A stretch of DNA of 64,000 bases from Rebecca billardiae RCC1528 (Eukaryota > Haptophyta): assembly GCA_965240325.2 (NCBI GenBank), contig OZ251227.1:868001-932000 (forward strand). The letters are read 5' to 3'. Under the pieces are notes generated by a model. That model searched no databases. It was not told the DNA's origin and saw nothing but the letters and a program-made list of their open reading frames with translations. Below are positions 25,901 through 37,900 of the stretch, in pieces. A program made the position numbers and the translations under genes. Numbering within the stretch: position 1 is the first letter of the stretch; each line of letters starts with the position of its first letter.

Positions 25901-28900
25901 GAACGCAGCTCCGCGTGCGGCTGGCTGAAGAGGAAGGTGGCCGAGGCGTTGGTGACGACCTGCGCTCCGCCGTACGCGTCGAGCGGCGCCGCGTCGCACG
26001 CGAGGCTCGCGCCCTCCACCAGCGGCACCCACTTGGCGAGGTCGCCGTCCTCGAGCCCGACCGCGCTGAAGCGCACAGTCTCGGGCACGCCCACGACCGC
26101 GAGCGTGTACTCCGGCCTCGTCAGCTGCAGCGCGTCGAGCGTGATCGCGTCGGCGGCGCCCGCGGCGTAGAGCCGGAACGGCCGGCTGCCGAAGGCAAAG
26201 CACAGCTGCAAGCCGAGCGCGGCCGCCTCGAGCGTGAACTCCGCGCGCGACGCGGCGAGCGGCAGCGCGCCGCCGTGCGCGTACGGCGGCGCGTCGCAGT
26301 CGGCCGCGTCGGGCGCGACCCACTTGGCGCGGTCGCCGTCGGCGAGGCCGTGGCCCGCGAAGACGATCGTCTCGGCGACGCCCACGACCACCTGCGTGAA
26401 CGCGGGCGCGCGCACCGCGTACACGTCGAGCTGCACGCCGCCGAACAGCGCAAACGGCTCGTCGCCAAACGCGTAACACAAGACGTGCCGCCCGAGCGGT
26501 GTCGGCGCGTCGAGCGTGAACGTGGCGTTGGCGCCGAGCACGGGCTGCACGCCGCCGCGCGCGGCGGACGGCGGCGCGGCGGCGCACGAGGGCGTGCCCG
26601 CCGGCGCCCAGTACGCGCGGTCGCCGTCGGCCAGCCCGACGCCCCCGAACGCGACACGCTCAGCCACGCCCGCCACGGCGACGCTGAGCGCGGGCGCGCT
26701 CACCTGCAGCACGTCCAGACCGAGCGCGCCGTACAGCCGGAACGGCTTGGAGGCGAACTGGTAGCACAGCCGCAGCCCGAGCGCGGGCTCGCTGAAGGTG
26801 AAGTTGGCGCCGCCGCGCGGCACCGCGCGCACGCCGCCGCCCGCCGCCGCCGCCGCCGCGTCGCACGCCGTCGCGGCCGCGTCCGCCCAGAAGGCTCGGT
26901 CCGAGTCGGACGCGCCGACCGCGTCGAACGAGATCGGCTCGAGCGCGCCCACGGCGGCGACGGTGCTCGCCGGGCCGAGCACGTGCAGCGTGCGCAGCGC
27001 GATGGCGGCGTAGTGCGCCCACGGCTCCGCCCCAAACCGGTAGCACGCCGAGAGCGCGCCCGAGGGCGCGGGCGCGAGCAGCGTGAACGTGACGACGCCG
27101 CCCGCCGTCACGTTGAGCGCGCCGCCGTACTCGGCGCGCGCGCCGCCCTCGGCGCAGTCCGAGCCCGCCTCGACCCAGAACGCGCCGTCGGGCTGCTCGC
27201 CGGCGCCCACTCCGACGCCGGTGAAGCGCACGCTCTCCTCCGCGCCCACCACCGCGCGCGACTCCGCGGGGCCGTCCAGCGCGTACGCGGACAGGCGCAC
27301 CGCGGGGTACAGCTTGAAGGCGGCCGCGCCGTGCGCAAAGCAGAGCTGCAGGCCCAGCCGCGGCGCGCCCAGGGTGAAGGTGGCGGTGGCGGCGGCGTCG
27401 AGCACCGTCTCGGCGCTCGCGTCGTCCGCCGCGTCGGCGCAGCCCGTCGCGCCCGGCGCCACCCACTTGGCGCGGTCGCCCGCCCGCAGGCCGACGCCCG
27501 CAAACGCGACCAGCTCGGACGCGCCGACGACGGCGACCGTGGCCGCGGGGCCGGTGACCGCGCGCACGATGAGCGTGTGGTCGGCGTACAGCGCGTGCGG
27601 CTGCGCGCCAAAGGCGTAGCACAGCAGCAGCGAGGCCGCGCCCGCGGTCGGCGTGAACGACGCGCCGCCCGAGCCGCCCACCGCACGCTCGCCCCCGTGC
27701 TCTGCGCGCGCGCCGCCGCCGCAGCCGCCCGCAGACGGCAGCACCCACTTGGCGCGGTCGCCCGCGCGCACACCCGCGCCCGAGACAGCGAGCGCCACCG
27801 AGACGCCCGCGACCGTGTCGAGCGCGAGCGGGCCGGAGTCCAGGCCGTACACGTCGAGCGTGATCCCCGCGTACAGCGCGTACGGCTGGTCGCGGAAGCG
27901 GAAGCACAAGCGCAGCGCGGACGCGGTCTGCGCAAACGTGAAGAGCGCGCGCGAGCCGACGAGGGTCTGCTCGCCGCCGAGCGCGGCCGACGGCGCGGCG
28001 GCGTCGCAGTCGGGCGCGGAGGCGTCGACCCAGTACGCGCCGTCGCCCGTGGCCACGCCGATGCCGCCGAAGCCCACGCGCGCCTCGACGCCCGCCACCG
28101 CCACGGCGCGGCTCGCCGAGCTCAGCTCGAACACGTCGAGCAGGAAGAGCGGCTCGAGGCGCCACTCGGCCGCGCCGCCCGGGTTGAAGTAGCAGAAGCG
28201 GTAGCCGTACCCGGACACGTCGAAGGTGAGGCTGGCGCGCAGCTCCGCGCCGAGCGTGGCCTCGCCGCCCAGCTCGGGCAGCGCGTCGGCCGCGCAGTCC
28301 GTGCCGACGTCGCCGCCGTTGGGCACCCACTTGAGCACGCTGCCCTCGCCCAGCCACGGCACGTCGGAGAAGTCGAGGCTAGTGGGCACGGCGCGCACGG
28401 CGATGAACGAGGTCACGTTCTCCGAGCGCTTGGGCGGCGGCGGGCTGGGCGGCGGCGGGCTGGGCGGAGGCCGACTGGGCGGCGGCGACGCGGGCGGCGG
28501 CGGCGCGGGCGGCGGCGAGCTCGGCGGCGGCGGCGGGGTGGGCGGCGGCGGGCTGGGCGGCGGCGGCGGGCTGGGCGGCGGCGGCCATGGCGGCGGTGGC
28601 GGGCTTGGCGGCGGCGAGGACGGCGGGCTCGGGGGCGGCGGGCTCGGCGGCGGCGGGCTCGGCGGCGGCAACGGCGGCGGCGGGCTCGGCGGCGGGCTCG
28701 GCGGCGGGCTCGGCGGCGGCGAGGGGGGCGGGCTCGGGGGCGGGCTCGGTGGCGGCGGAGAAGGCGGTGGAGACGGCGGCGGAGAGGGTGGCGGGCTCGG
28801 CGGCGGGCTCGGCGGCGGTGAGGGGGGCGGGCTCGGCGGCGGCGAGGGCGGCGGCGAGGGCGGCGGGCTCGGCGGCGGGCTCGGCGGCGGTGACGGCGGA

Positions 28901-31900
28901 GGGGGGCTCGGCGGTGGAGATGGCGGCGGGCTCGGCGGAAACGTCGGCGGCGGGCTCGGCGGCGGGCTCGGTGGTGGGCTCGGCGGCGGCGAGGGCGGAG
29001 GCGAGGGCGGTGGCGACGGCGGCGGGCTCGGCGGCGGCGACGGCGGCGGTGATGGCGGCGGACTCGGTGGCGGTGACGGCGGCGGGCTTGGTGGCGGCGA
29101 TGGCGGCGGGCTCGGCGGCGGGCTCGGCGGCGGCGAGGGCGGCGGCGAAGGCGGCGGGCTCGGCGGCGGGCTCGGCGGCGGTGACGGCGGAGGGCTCGGC
29201 GGGGGGCTCGGCGGCGGCGATGGCGGCGGCGATGGCGGCGGGCTTGGGGGCGGGCTTGGCGGGGGGCTCGGAGGCGGCGGGCTCGGCGGCGGCGATGGCG
29301 GCGGGCTCGGCGGCGGCGAGGGCGGCGGGCTCGGTGGGGGCGGCGAGGGCGGAGGACTCGGCGGCGGGCTTGGCGGCGGCGACGGTGGTGGTGAGGGCGG
29401 CGGCGAGGGTGGCGGGCTCGGTGGCGGGCTCGGCGGCGGGCTTGGCGGCGGGCTTGGTGGTGGCGACGGCGGCGGGCTCGGCGGCGGGCTCGGCGGCGGG
29501 CTCGGCGGCGGCGACGGCGGCGGGCTCGGCGGCGGCGATGGCGGCGGGCTTGGCGGCGGGCTTGGCGGCGGTGAAGGGGGCGGCGAAGGGGGCGGCGATG
29601 GTGGCGGCGAGGGAGGCGGTGAGGGCGGTGGGCTTGGCGGAGGCGAGGGCGGCGGGCTTGGTGGCGGGCTCGGAGGCGGGCTTGGTGGAGGGCTCGGAGG
29701 CGGGCTCGGCGGTGGTGACGGTGGGGGCGAAGGCGGTGGGCTCGGCGGCGGGCTTGGCGGCGGCGACGGGGGCGGACTCGGCGGTGGGATGGGGGGCGGG
29801 CTTGGTGGCGGGCTTGGCGGCGGCGACGGCGGCGGGCTCGGGGGTGGCGACGGCGGCGGCGACGGTGGTGGGCTTGGCGGCGGGCTGGGCGGCGGGCTGG
29901 GCGGCGGTGATGGCGGTGGGCTCGGGGGTGGACTAGGTGGCGGCGAGGGCGGCGGCGAGGGCGGCGGCGAGGGAGGCGGCGAGGGAGGCGGCGAGGGTGG
30001 CGGACTCGGCGGTGGTGATGGTGGTGGGCTGGGTGGTGGCGAAGGCGGCGGGCTGGGTGGAGGTGACGGCGGTGGAGACGGTGGCGGGCTTGGCGGTGGC
30101 GATGGCGGTGGGCTTGGCGGCGGGCTCGGTGGCGGACTCGGCGGCGGGCTCGGCGGCGGCGACGGCGGCGGGCTCGGCGGCGGCGACGGCGGCGGGCTCG
30201 GCGGCGGGCTCGGCGGCGGTGAAGGGGGCGGCGAAGGGGGCGGCGATGGTGGCGGCGAGGGAGGCGGAGAGGGTGGTGGGCTCGGTGGAGGGCTCGGTGG
30301 AGGGGATGGTGGCGGCGAGGGCGGCGGGCTCGGCGGCGGCGAAGGCGGAGGGCTCGGCGGTGGGCTCGGCGGTGGAGATGGTGGTGGCGATGGTGGCGGC
30401 GATGGCGGCGGACTCGGCGGCGGCGAGGGCGGCGGGCTCGGCGGCGGAGACGGAGGCGGACTCGGCGGCGGGCTCGGTGGCGGCGATGGCGGCGGCGATG
30501 GGGGTGGGCTGGGTGGCGGCGAGGGCGGCGGGCTGGGCGGCGGGCTGGGCGGTGGCGAGGGTGGTGGCGAGGGCGGCGGCGAGGGCGGCGGCGAGGGCGG
30601 CGGCGAGGGCGGCGGGCTGGGCGGCGGAGATGGCGGTGGACTCGGCGGTGGCGACGGCGGCGGGCTCGGCGGTGGCGATGGTGGCGGGCTCGGTGGCGGA
30701 CTCGGCGGTGGCGACGGCGGTGGCGAGGGTGGCGGGCTTGGCGGCGGGCTTGGTGGCGGCGAGGGCGGCGGGCTCGGCGGTGGGCTTGGTGGCGGCGAGG
30801 GCGGCGGGCTCGGGGGCGGGCTTGGCGGCGGGCTTGGCGGCGGGCTGGGAGGTGGCGAGGGCGGCGGAGAGGGTGGCGGCGAGGGCGGCGGGCTCGGCGG
30901 TGGCGACGGTGGAGGGCTTGGCGGCGGGCTTGGTGGTGGCGAGGGTGGCGGCGAAGGCGGTGGACTCGGTGGCGGCGAGGGCGGCGGGCTCGGCGGCGGG
31001 CTGGGCGGTGGGCTGGGCGGTGGCGAGGGTGGCGGCGAGGGAGGCGGCGAGGGCGGTGGGCTCGGTGGCGGGCTCGGCGGTGGCGATGGTGGCGGGCTCG
31101 GTGGCGGGCTCGGCGGGGGCGACGGCGGTGGCGACGGCGGCGGGCTTGGCGGCGGGCTTGGTGGCGGCGAGGGCGGTGGGCTTGGCGGTGGGCTCGGCGG
31201 CGGCGAGGGCGGTGGGCTCGGCGGCGGCGATGGTGGCGGGCTCGGCGGGGGCGAGGGCGGCGGCGAGGGCGGCGGCGAGGGCGGTGGGCTCGGCGGCGGG
31301 CTCGGCGGTGGCGATGGTGGCGGCGAGGGCGGCGGGCTCGGCGGTGGCGACGGCGGTGGCGACGGTGGCGGGCTCGGCGGCGGGCTCGGTGGTGGCGAGG
31401 GCGGCGGCGATGGGGGCGGGCTCGGTGGCGGCGACGGCGGCGGGCTCGGCGGCGGGCTGGGCGGCGGGCTCGGCGGTGGCGATGGCGGCGGCGAGGGCGG
31501 CGGGCTGGGCGGCGGCGAGGGTGGCGGGCTCGGCGGTGGAGATGGCGGTGGACTCGGCGGTGGCGACGGCGGCGGGCTCGGCGGTGGCGACGGTGGCGGG
31601 CTCGGCGGCGGGCTCGGCGGTGGCGACGGCGGTGGCGACGGCGGTGGGCTTGGCGGCGGGCTCGGTGGTGGCGAGGGCGGCGGCGATGGGGGTGGGCTCG
31701 GTGGCGGCGACGGCGGCGGGCTCGGCGGCGGGCTGGGCGGCGGGCTCGGCGGTGGCGAGGGCGGCGGCGAGGGCGGCGGCGAGGGCGGCGGCGAGGGCGG
31801 CGGGCTCGGCGGCGGAGATGGCGGTGGACTCGGCGGTGGCGACGGCGGCGGGCTCGGCGGTGGCGACGGTGGCGGGCTCGGCGGCGGGCTCGGCGGTGGC

Positions 31901-34900
31901 GAGGGCGGTGGCGACGGCGGCGGGCTCGGCGGCGGGCTTGGTGGTGGCGAGGGCGGTGGGCTCGGCGGTGGACTTGGCGGCGGGGATGGCGGCGGGCTTG
32001 GCGGCGGGCTCGGCGGCGGGCTTGGCGGTGGCGATGGTGGCGGCGAGGGCGGTGGCGAGGGCGGCGGCGAGGGCGGCGGGCTCGGCGGCGGAGATGGCGG
32101 TGGACTCGGCGGTGGCGACGGTGGCGGGCTTGGCGGGGGCGATGGTGGCGGCGAGGGCGGCGGGCTCGGCGGTGGCGACGGCGGTGGCGACGGTGGCGGG
32201 CTCGGCGGCGGGCTCGGTGGTGGCGAGGGCGGCGGCGAAGGCGGTGGACTCGGTGGCGGCGACGGCGGCGGGCTCGGCGGCGGGCTCGGCGGCGGGCTTG
32301 GCGGTGGCGAGGGCGGCGGCGAGGGCGGTGGACTCGGCGGTGGCGACGGCGGCGGGCTCGGCGGTGGCGATGGTGGCGGCGAGGGCGGCGGGCTCGGCGG
32401 TGGCGACGGCGGTGGCGACGGTGGCGGGCTCGGCGGCGGGCTCGGTGGTGGCGAGGGCGGCGGCGATGGGGGCGGGCTCGGTGGCGGCGACGGCGGCGGG
32501 CTCGGCGGCGGGCTGGGCGGCGGGCTCGGCGGTGGCGAGGGCGGCGGCGAGGGCGGCGGCGAGGGCGGCGGCGAGGGCGGCGGGCTGGGCGGCGGAGATG
32601 GCGGTGGACTCGGCGGTGGCGACGGCGGCGGGCTCGGCGGTGGCGACGGTGGCGGGCTCGGCGGCGGGCTCGGCGGTGGCGACGGCGGTGGCGACGGCGG
32701 TGGGCTTGGCGGTGGGCTTGGTGGTGGCGAGGGCGGCGGTGAAGGCGGTGGACTCGGCGGTGGCGACGGCGGCGGGCTGGGCGGCGGGCTCGGTGGCGGG
32801 CTCGGCGGCGGCGAGGGCGGCGGAGAGGGCGGCGGCGAGGGCGGTGGGCTCGGCGGTGGACTTGGCGGCGGGGATGGCGGCGGACTCGGTGGTGGCGACG
32901 GTGGCGGGCTCGGCGGTGGCGATGGTGGCGGCGAGGGCGGCGGGCTCGGCGGTGGCGACGGCGGTGGTGACGGCGGCGGGCTTGGCGGCGGGCTCGGTGG
33001 TGGCGAGGGCGGCGGCGAAGGCGGCGGACTCGGCGGCGGCGACGGAGGAGGGCTTGGCGGCGGGCTTGGCGGCGGACTAGGCGGTGGCGAGGGCGGTGGC
33101 GACGGTGGAGGTGATGGGGGCGGGCTCGGCGGCGGACTCGGCGGTGGCGATGGCGGCGGGCGCGGCGGCGGGCTCGGCGGCGGGCTTGGTGGCGGCGAGG
33201 GCGGCGGGCTCGGCGGCGGGCTTGGCGGTGGAGAGGGCGGCGGCGAGGGCGGCGGACTTGGCGGCGGAGGGCTCGGCGGCGGGCTCGGCGGCGGACTCGG
33301 CGGTGGCGAGGGCGGCGGGCTCGGGGGAGGCGGGCTCGGCGGCGGAGACGGCGGTGGAGAGGGCGGCGGGCTCGGCGGCGGCGACGGCGGTGGCGACGAC
33401 GGCGGCGGCGAGGGTGGCGGCGAGGGTGGCGGCGACGGCGGTGGGCTCGGCGGCGGGCTCGGCGGCGGGCTCGGCGGCGGGCTCGGTGGCGGGCTTGGAG
33501 GCGGGCTCGGCGGCGGGCTCGGAGGCGGGCTCGGCGGCGGGCTCGGCGGTGGGCTGGGAGGCGGACTGGGCGGCGGGCTCGGTGGTGGTGGGCTTGGTGG
33601 CGGCGACGGCGGTGGGCTTGGCGGTGGCGATGGCGGTGGGCTCGGCGGCGGGCTCGGCGGCGGGCTCGGCGGCGGGCTCGGTGGCGGGCTCGGAGGCGGG
33701 CTTGGGGGCGGGCTCGGAGGCGGGCTCGGAGGTGGGCTCGGTGGAGGGCTCGGAGGCGGGCTGGGTGGCGGGCTCGGCGGTGGTGGGCTTGGTGGCGGGC
33801 TTGGCGGTGGGCTTGGCGGCGGTGATGGTGGCGGGCTCGGTGGCGGCGAGGGCGGTGGCGACGGTGGCGGGCTAGGAGGTGGCGATGGCGGCGGTGGGCT
33901 CGGTGGTGGGCTCGGTGGCGGCGAGGGCGGCGGCGAGGGTGGCGGGCTCGGCGGCGGCGGGCTCGGCGGCGGCGATGGTGGCGGGCTCGGCGGCGGCGAG
34001 GGCGGCGGGCTCGGCGGCGGGCTCGGCGGCGGGCTCGGTGGCGGCGAAGGCGGCGGGCTCGGCGGAGGTGAAGGCGGAGGGGACGGTGGTGGGCTGGGCG
34101 GCGGGCTGGGCGGTGGCGGGCTCGGCGGCGGCGACGGCGGCGGGCTCGGCGGCGGCGATGGTGGCGGGCTGGGCGGTGGTGACGGCGGGGGCGATGGTGG
34201 AGGGCTCGGCGGTGGCGATGGCGGTGGCGGAGACGGCGGCGGGCTCGGCGGCGGGCTTGGGGGCGGCGATGGCGGCGGCGAGGGCGGCGGGCTTGGCGGT
34301 GGGCTCGGTGGCGGTGATGGCGGCGGGCTCGGTGGCGGTGAGGGCGGTGGCGACGGCGGCGGGCTCGGTGGCGGCGATGGCGGCGGCGGCGACGGAGGCG
34401 GGCTTGGAGGCGGGCTCGGCGGCGGGGAAGGTGGTGGGCTGGGCGGAGGACTCGGCGGCGGCGACGGCGGCGGGGATGGCGGTGGGCTTGGCGGCGGCGG
34501 GCTGGGCGGTGGCGACGGCGGCGGGCTGGGCGGTGGCGACGGCGGAGGGCTCGGTGGCGGCGACGGTGGCGGGGATGGCGGTGGACTGGGTGGCGGGCTC
34601 GGGGGCGGGCTCGGCGGCGGCGAGGGGGGCGGCGACGGTGGCGGGCTCGGCGGCGGTGGGCTCGGTGGTGGCGAGGGCGGCGGGCTTGGTGGAGGCGAAG
34701 GTGGCGGGCTAGGAGGCGGTGGGCTCGGCGGCGGCGATGGTGGCGGGCTAGGCGGCGGCGATGGCGGCGGGCTCGGCGGCGGGCTCGGCGGCGGGCTCGG
34801 CGGCGGCGAAGGCGGCGGGCTCGGCGGAGGTGAAGGCGGAGGGGACGGTGGTGGGCTGGGCGGCGGGCTGGGCGGTGGCGGGCTCGGCGGCGGCGACGGC

Positions 34901-37900
34901 GGCGGGCTTGGCGGCGGCGATGGTGGCGGGCTGGGCGGTGGTGACGGCGGAGGTGATGGTGGAGGGCTCGGCGGTGGCGATGGCGGTGGCGGAGACGGAG
35001 GCGGGCTCGGCGGCGGGCTTGGGGGCGGCGATGGTGGCGGGCTTGGCGGCGGGCTTGGCGGCGGGCTCGGTGGCGGTGATGGCGGCGGGCTCGGTGGCGG
35101 TGAGGGCGGTGGTGACGGCGGCGGGCTCGGTGGCGGCGATGGCGGCGGCGGCGACGGAGGCGGGCTTGGAGGCGGGCTCGGCGGCGGGGAAGGTGGTGGG
35201 CTGGGCGGAGGACTCGGCGGCGGCGATGGCGGCGGGGACGGCGGTGGGCTTGGCGGCGGCGGGCTGGGCGGTGGCGACGGCGGCGGGCTGGGCGGTGGCG
35301 ACGGCGGAGGGCTCGGTGGCGGCGACGGTGGCGGGAATGGCGGTGGACTGGGCGGCGGGCTCGGGGGCGGGCTCGGCGGCGGTGAGGGGGGCGGTGACGG
35401 TGGCGGGCTCGGCGGCGGTGGGCTCGGTGGTGGCGAGGGCGGCGGGCTTGGTGGAGGCGAAGGTGGCGGGCTAGGAGGCGGTGACGGCGGAGGCGAGGGT
35501 GGTGGGCTTGGAGGCGGCGATGGCGGCGGTGGGCTCGGCGGCGGGCTCGGCGGCGGGCTCGGCGGCGGCGAAGGCGGCGGGCTCGGCGGAGGTGAAGGCG
35601 GAGGGGACGGTGGTGGGCTGGGCGGCGGGCTGGGCGGTGGCGGGCTCGGCGGCGGCGACGGCGGCGGGCTCGGCGGCGGCGATGGTGGCGGGCTGGGCGG
35701 TGGTGACGGCGGGGGCGATGGTGGAGGGCTCGGCGGTGGCGATGGCGGTGGCGGAGACGGAGGCGGGCTCGGCGGCGGGCTTGGGGGCGGCGATGGCGGC
35801 GGCGAGGGCGGCGGGCTTGGCGGTGGGCTCGGTGGCGGTGATGGCGGCGGGCTCGGTGGCGGTGAGGGCGGTGGCGACGGCGGCGGGCTCGGTGGCGGCG
35901 ATGGCGGCGGCGGCGACGGAGGCGGGCTTGGAGGCGGGCTCGGCGGCGGGGAAGGTGGTGGGCTGGGCGGAGGACTCGGCGGCGGCGACGGCGGCGGGGA
36001 TGGCGGTGGGCTTGGCGGCGGCGGGCTGGGCGGTGGCGACGGCGGCGGGCTGGGCGGTGGCGACGGCGGAGGGCTCGGTGGCGGCGACGGTGGCGGGGAT
36101 GGCGGTGGACTGGGCGGCGGGCTCGGGGGCGGGCTCGGCGGCGGCGAGGGCGGCGGCGACGGTGGCGGGCTCGGCGGCGGTGGGCTCGGTGGTGGCGAGG
36201 GCGGCGGGCTCGGAGGAGGCGAAGGTGGCGGGCTTGGGGGCGGTGACGGCGGAGGCGACGGTGGTGGGCTCGGAGGCGGCGATGGCGGCGGTGGACTCGG
36301 TGGTGGCGAGGGCGGCGGGCTCGGCGGCGGTGACGGTGGTGGGCTCGGCGGAGGTGAAGGCGGAGGGGACGGTGGTGGGCTCGGCGGCGGTGATGGTGGC
36401 GGCGGGCTCGGCGGCGGGCTCGGCGGCGGGCTGGGTGGCGGGCTTGGCGGCGGGCTCGGTGGTGGGCGTGGCGGCGGTGACGGTGGCGGAGAGGGTGGCG
36501 GGCTTGGTGGCGGCGGGCTTGGCGGCGGCGATGGCGGTGGCGATGGTGGCGGGCTCGGCGGCGGGCTCGGCGGCGGGCTCGGTGGCGGTGAGGGCGGCGG
36601 CGAGGGCGGTGGGCTCGGCGGTGGCGGGCTCGGCGGTGGCGACGGTGGTGGAGAAGGGGGCGGGCTCGGCGGTGGGCTCGGAGGTGGGCTAGGCGGTGGA
36701 GACGGCGGAGGGCTCGGCGGCGGGCTCGGCGGTGGTGGGCTTGGCGGTGGGCTCGGCGGTGGGCTTGGCGGCGGCGACGGCGGCGGGCTCGGTGGCGGGC
36801 TCGGTGGTGGCGATGGCGGTGGGGATGGAGGTGGGCTCGGCGGCGGTGGGCTCGGCGGCGGCGAGGGCGGTGGGGATGGCGGCGGGCTCGGAGGCGGGCT
36901 CGGAGGCGGACTCGGCGGCGGCGACGGTGGTGGGCTTGGTGGCGGGCTCGGTGGCGGCGGAGACGGCGGTGGAGACGGCGGTGGGCTCGGCGGGGGTGAG
37001 GGTGGCGGTGAGGGCGGCGGGCTCGGCGGCGGGCTCGGCGGCGGCGAGGGCGGCGGGCTTGGCGGCGGTGGGCTCGGCGGCGGCGAGGGCGGTGGATTTG
37101 GTGGCGGGCTCGGGGGCGGGCTCGGCGGTGGGCTCGGCGGCGGCGATGGCGGTGGGGATGGAGGTGGGCTTGGCGGCGGCGATGGTGGTGGATTCGGCGG
37201 TGGGCTCGGCGGCGGGCTCGGCGGCGGTGGCGATGGCGGAGGGCTGGGTGGAGGGCTGGGTGGAGGGCTCGGCGGCGGGCTCGGCGGTGGCGACGGCGGT
37301 GGCGATGGCGGCGGCGATGGCGGCGGCAAAGGCGGTGGTGGGCTCGGAGGCGGGCTGGGTGGAGGCGATGGCGGCGGGCTGGGCGGTGGGCTGGGTGGCG
37401 GACTGGGCGGTGGTGAAGGCGGTGGGCTGGGTGGCGGGGTCGGTGGCGGCGGGCTCGGCGGCGGGCTCGGCGGTGGGCTCGGTGGCGGGCTCGGCGGCGG
37501 GCTCGGCGGTGGTGAGGGCGGTGGCGAGGGCGGCGGCGAGGGCGGAGGGCTCGGTGGCGGCGGGCTCGGCGGCGGCGATGGCGGTGGTGACGGTGGCGGG
37601 CTCGGCGGCGGGCTCGGTGGCGGAGACGGCGGCGGAGATGGCGGCGGGCTCGGTGGCGGGCTCGGCGGAGGCGGAGACGGTGGCGGACTCGGCGGCGGAC
37701 TGGGCGGCGGACTAGGAGGCGGGCTGGGTGGTGGGCTCGGCGGCGGGCTGGGCGGCGGCAACGGCGGCGGGCTCGGTGGCGGGCTGGGCGGCGGGCTCGG
37801 CGGCGGCGAGGGCGGCGGGACTGGCGGAGGCGGCGATGGCGGTGGTGACGGTGGTGGGCTCGGCGGTGGCGACGGCGGGGGACTCGGCGGCGGGCTCGGC

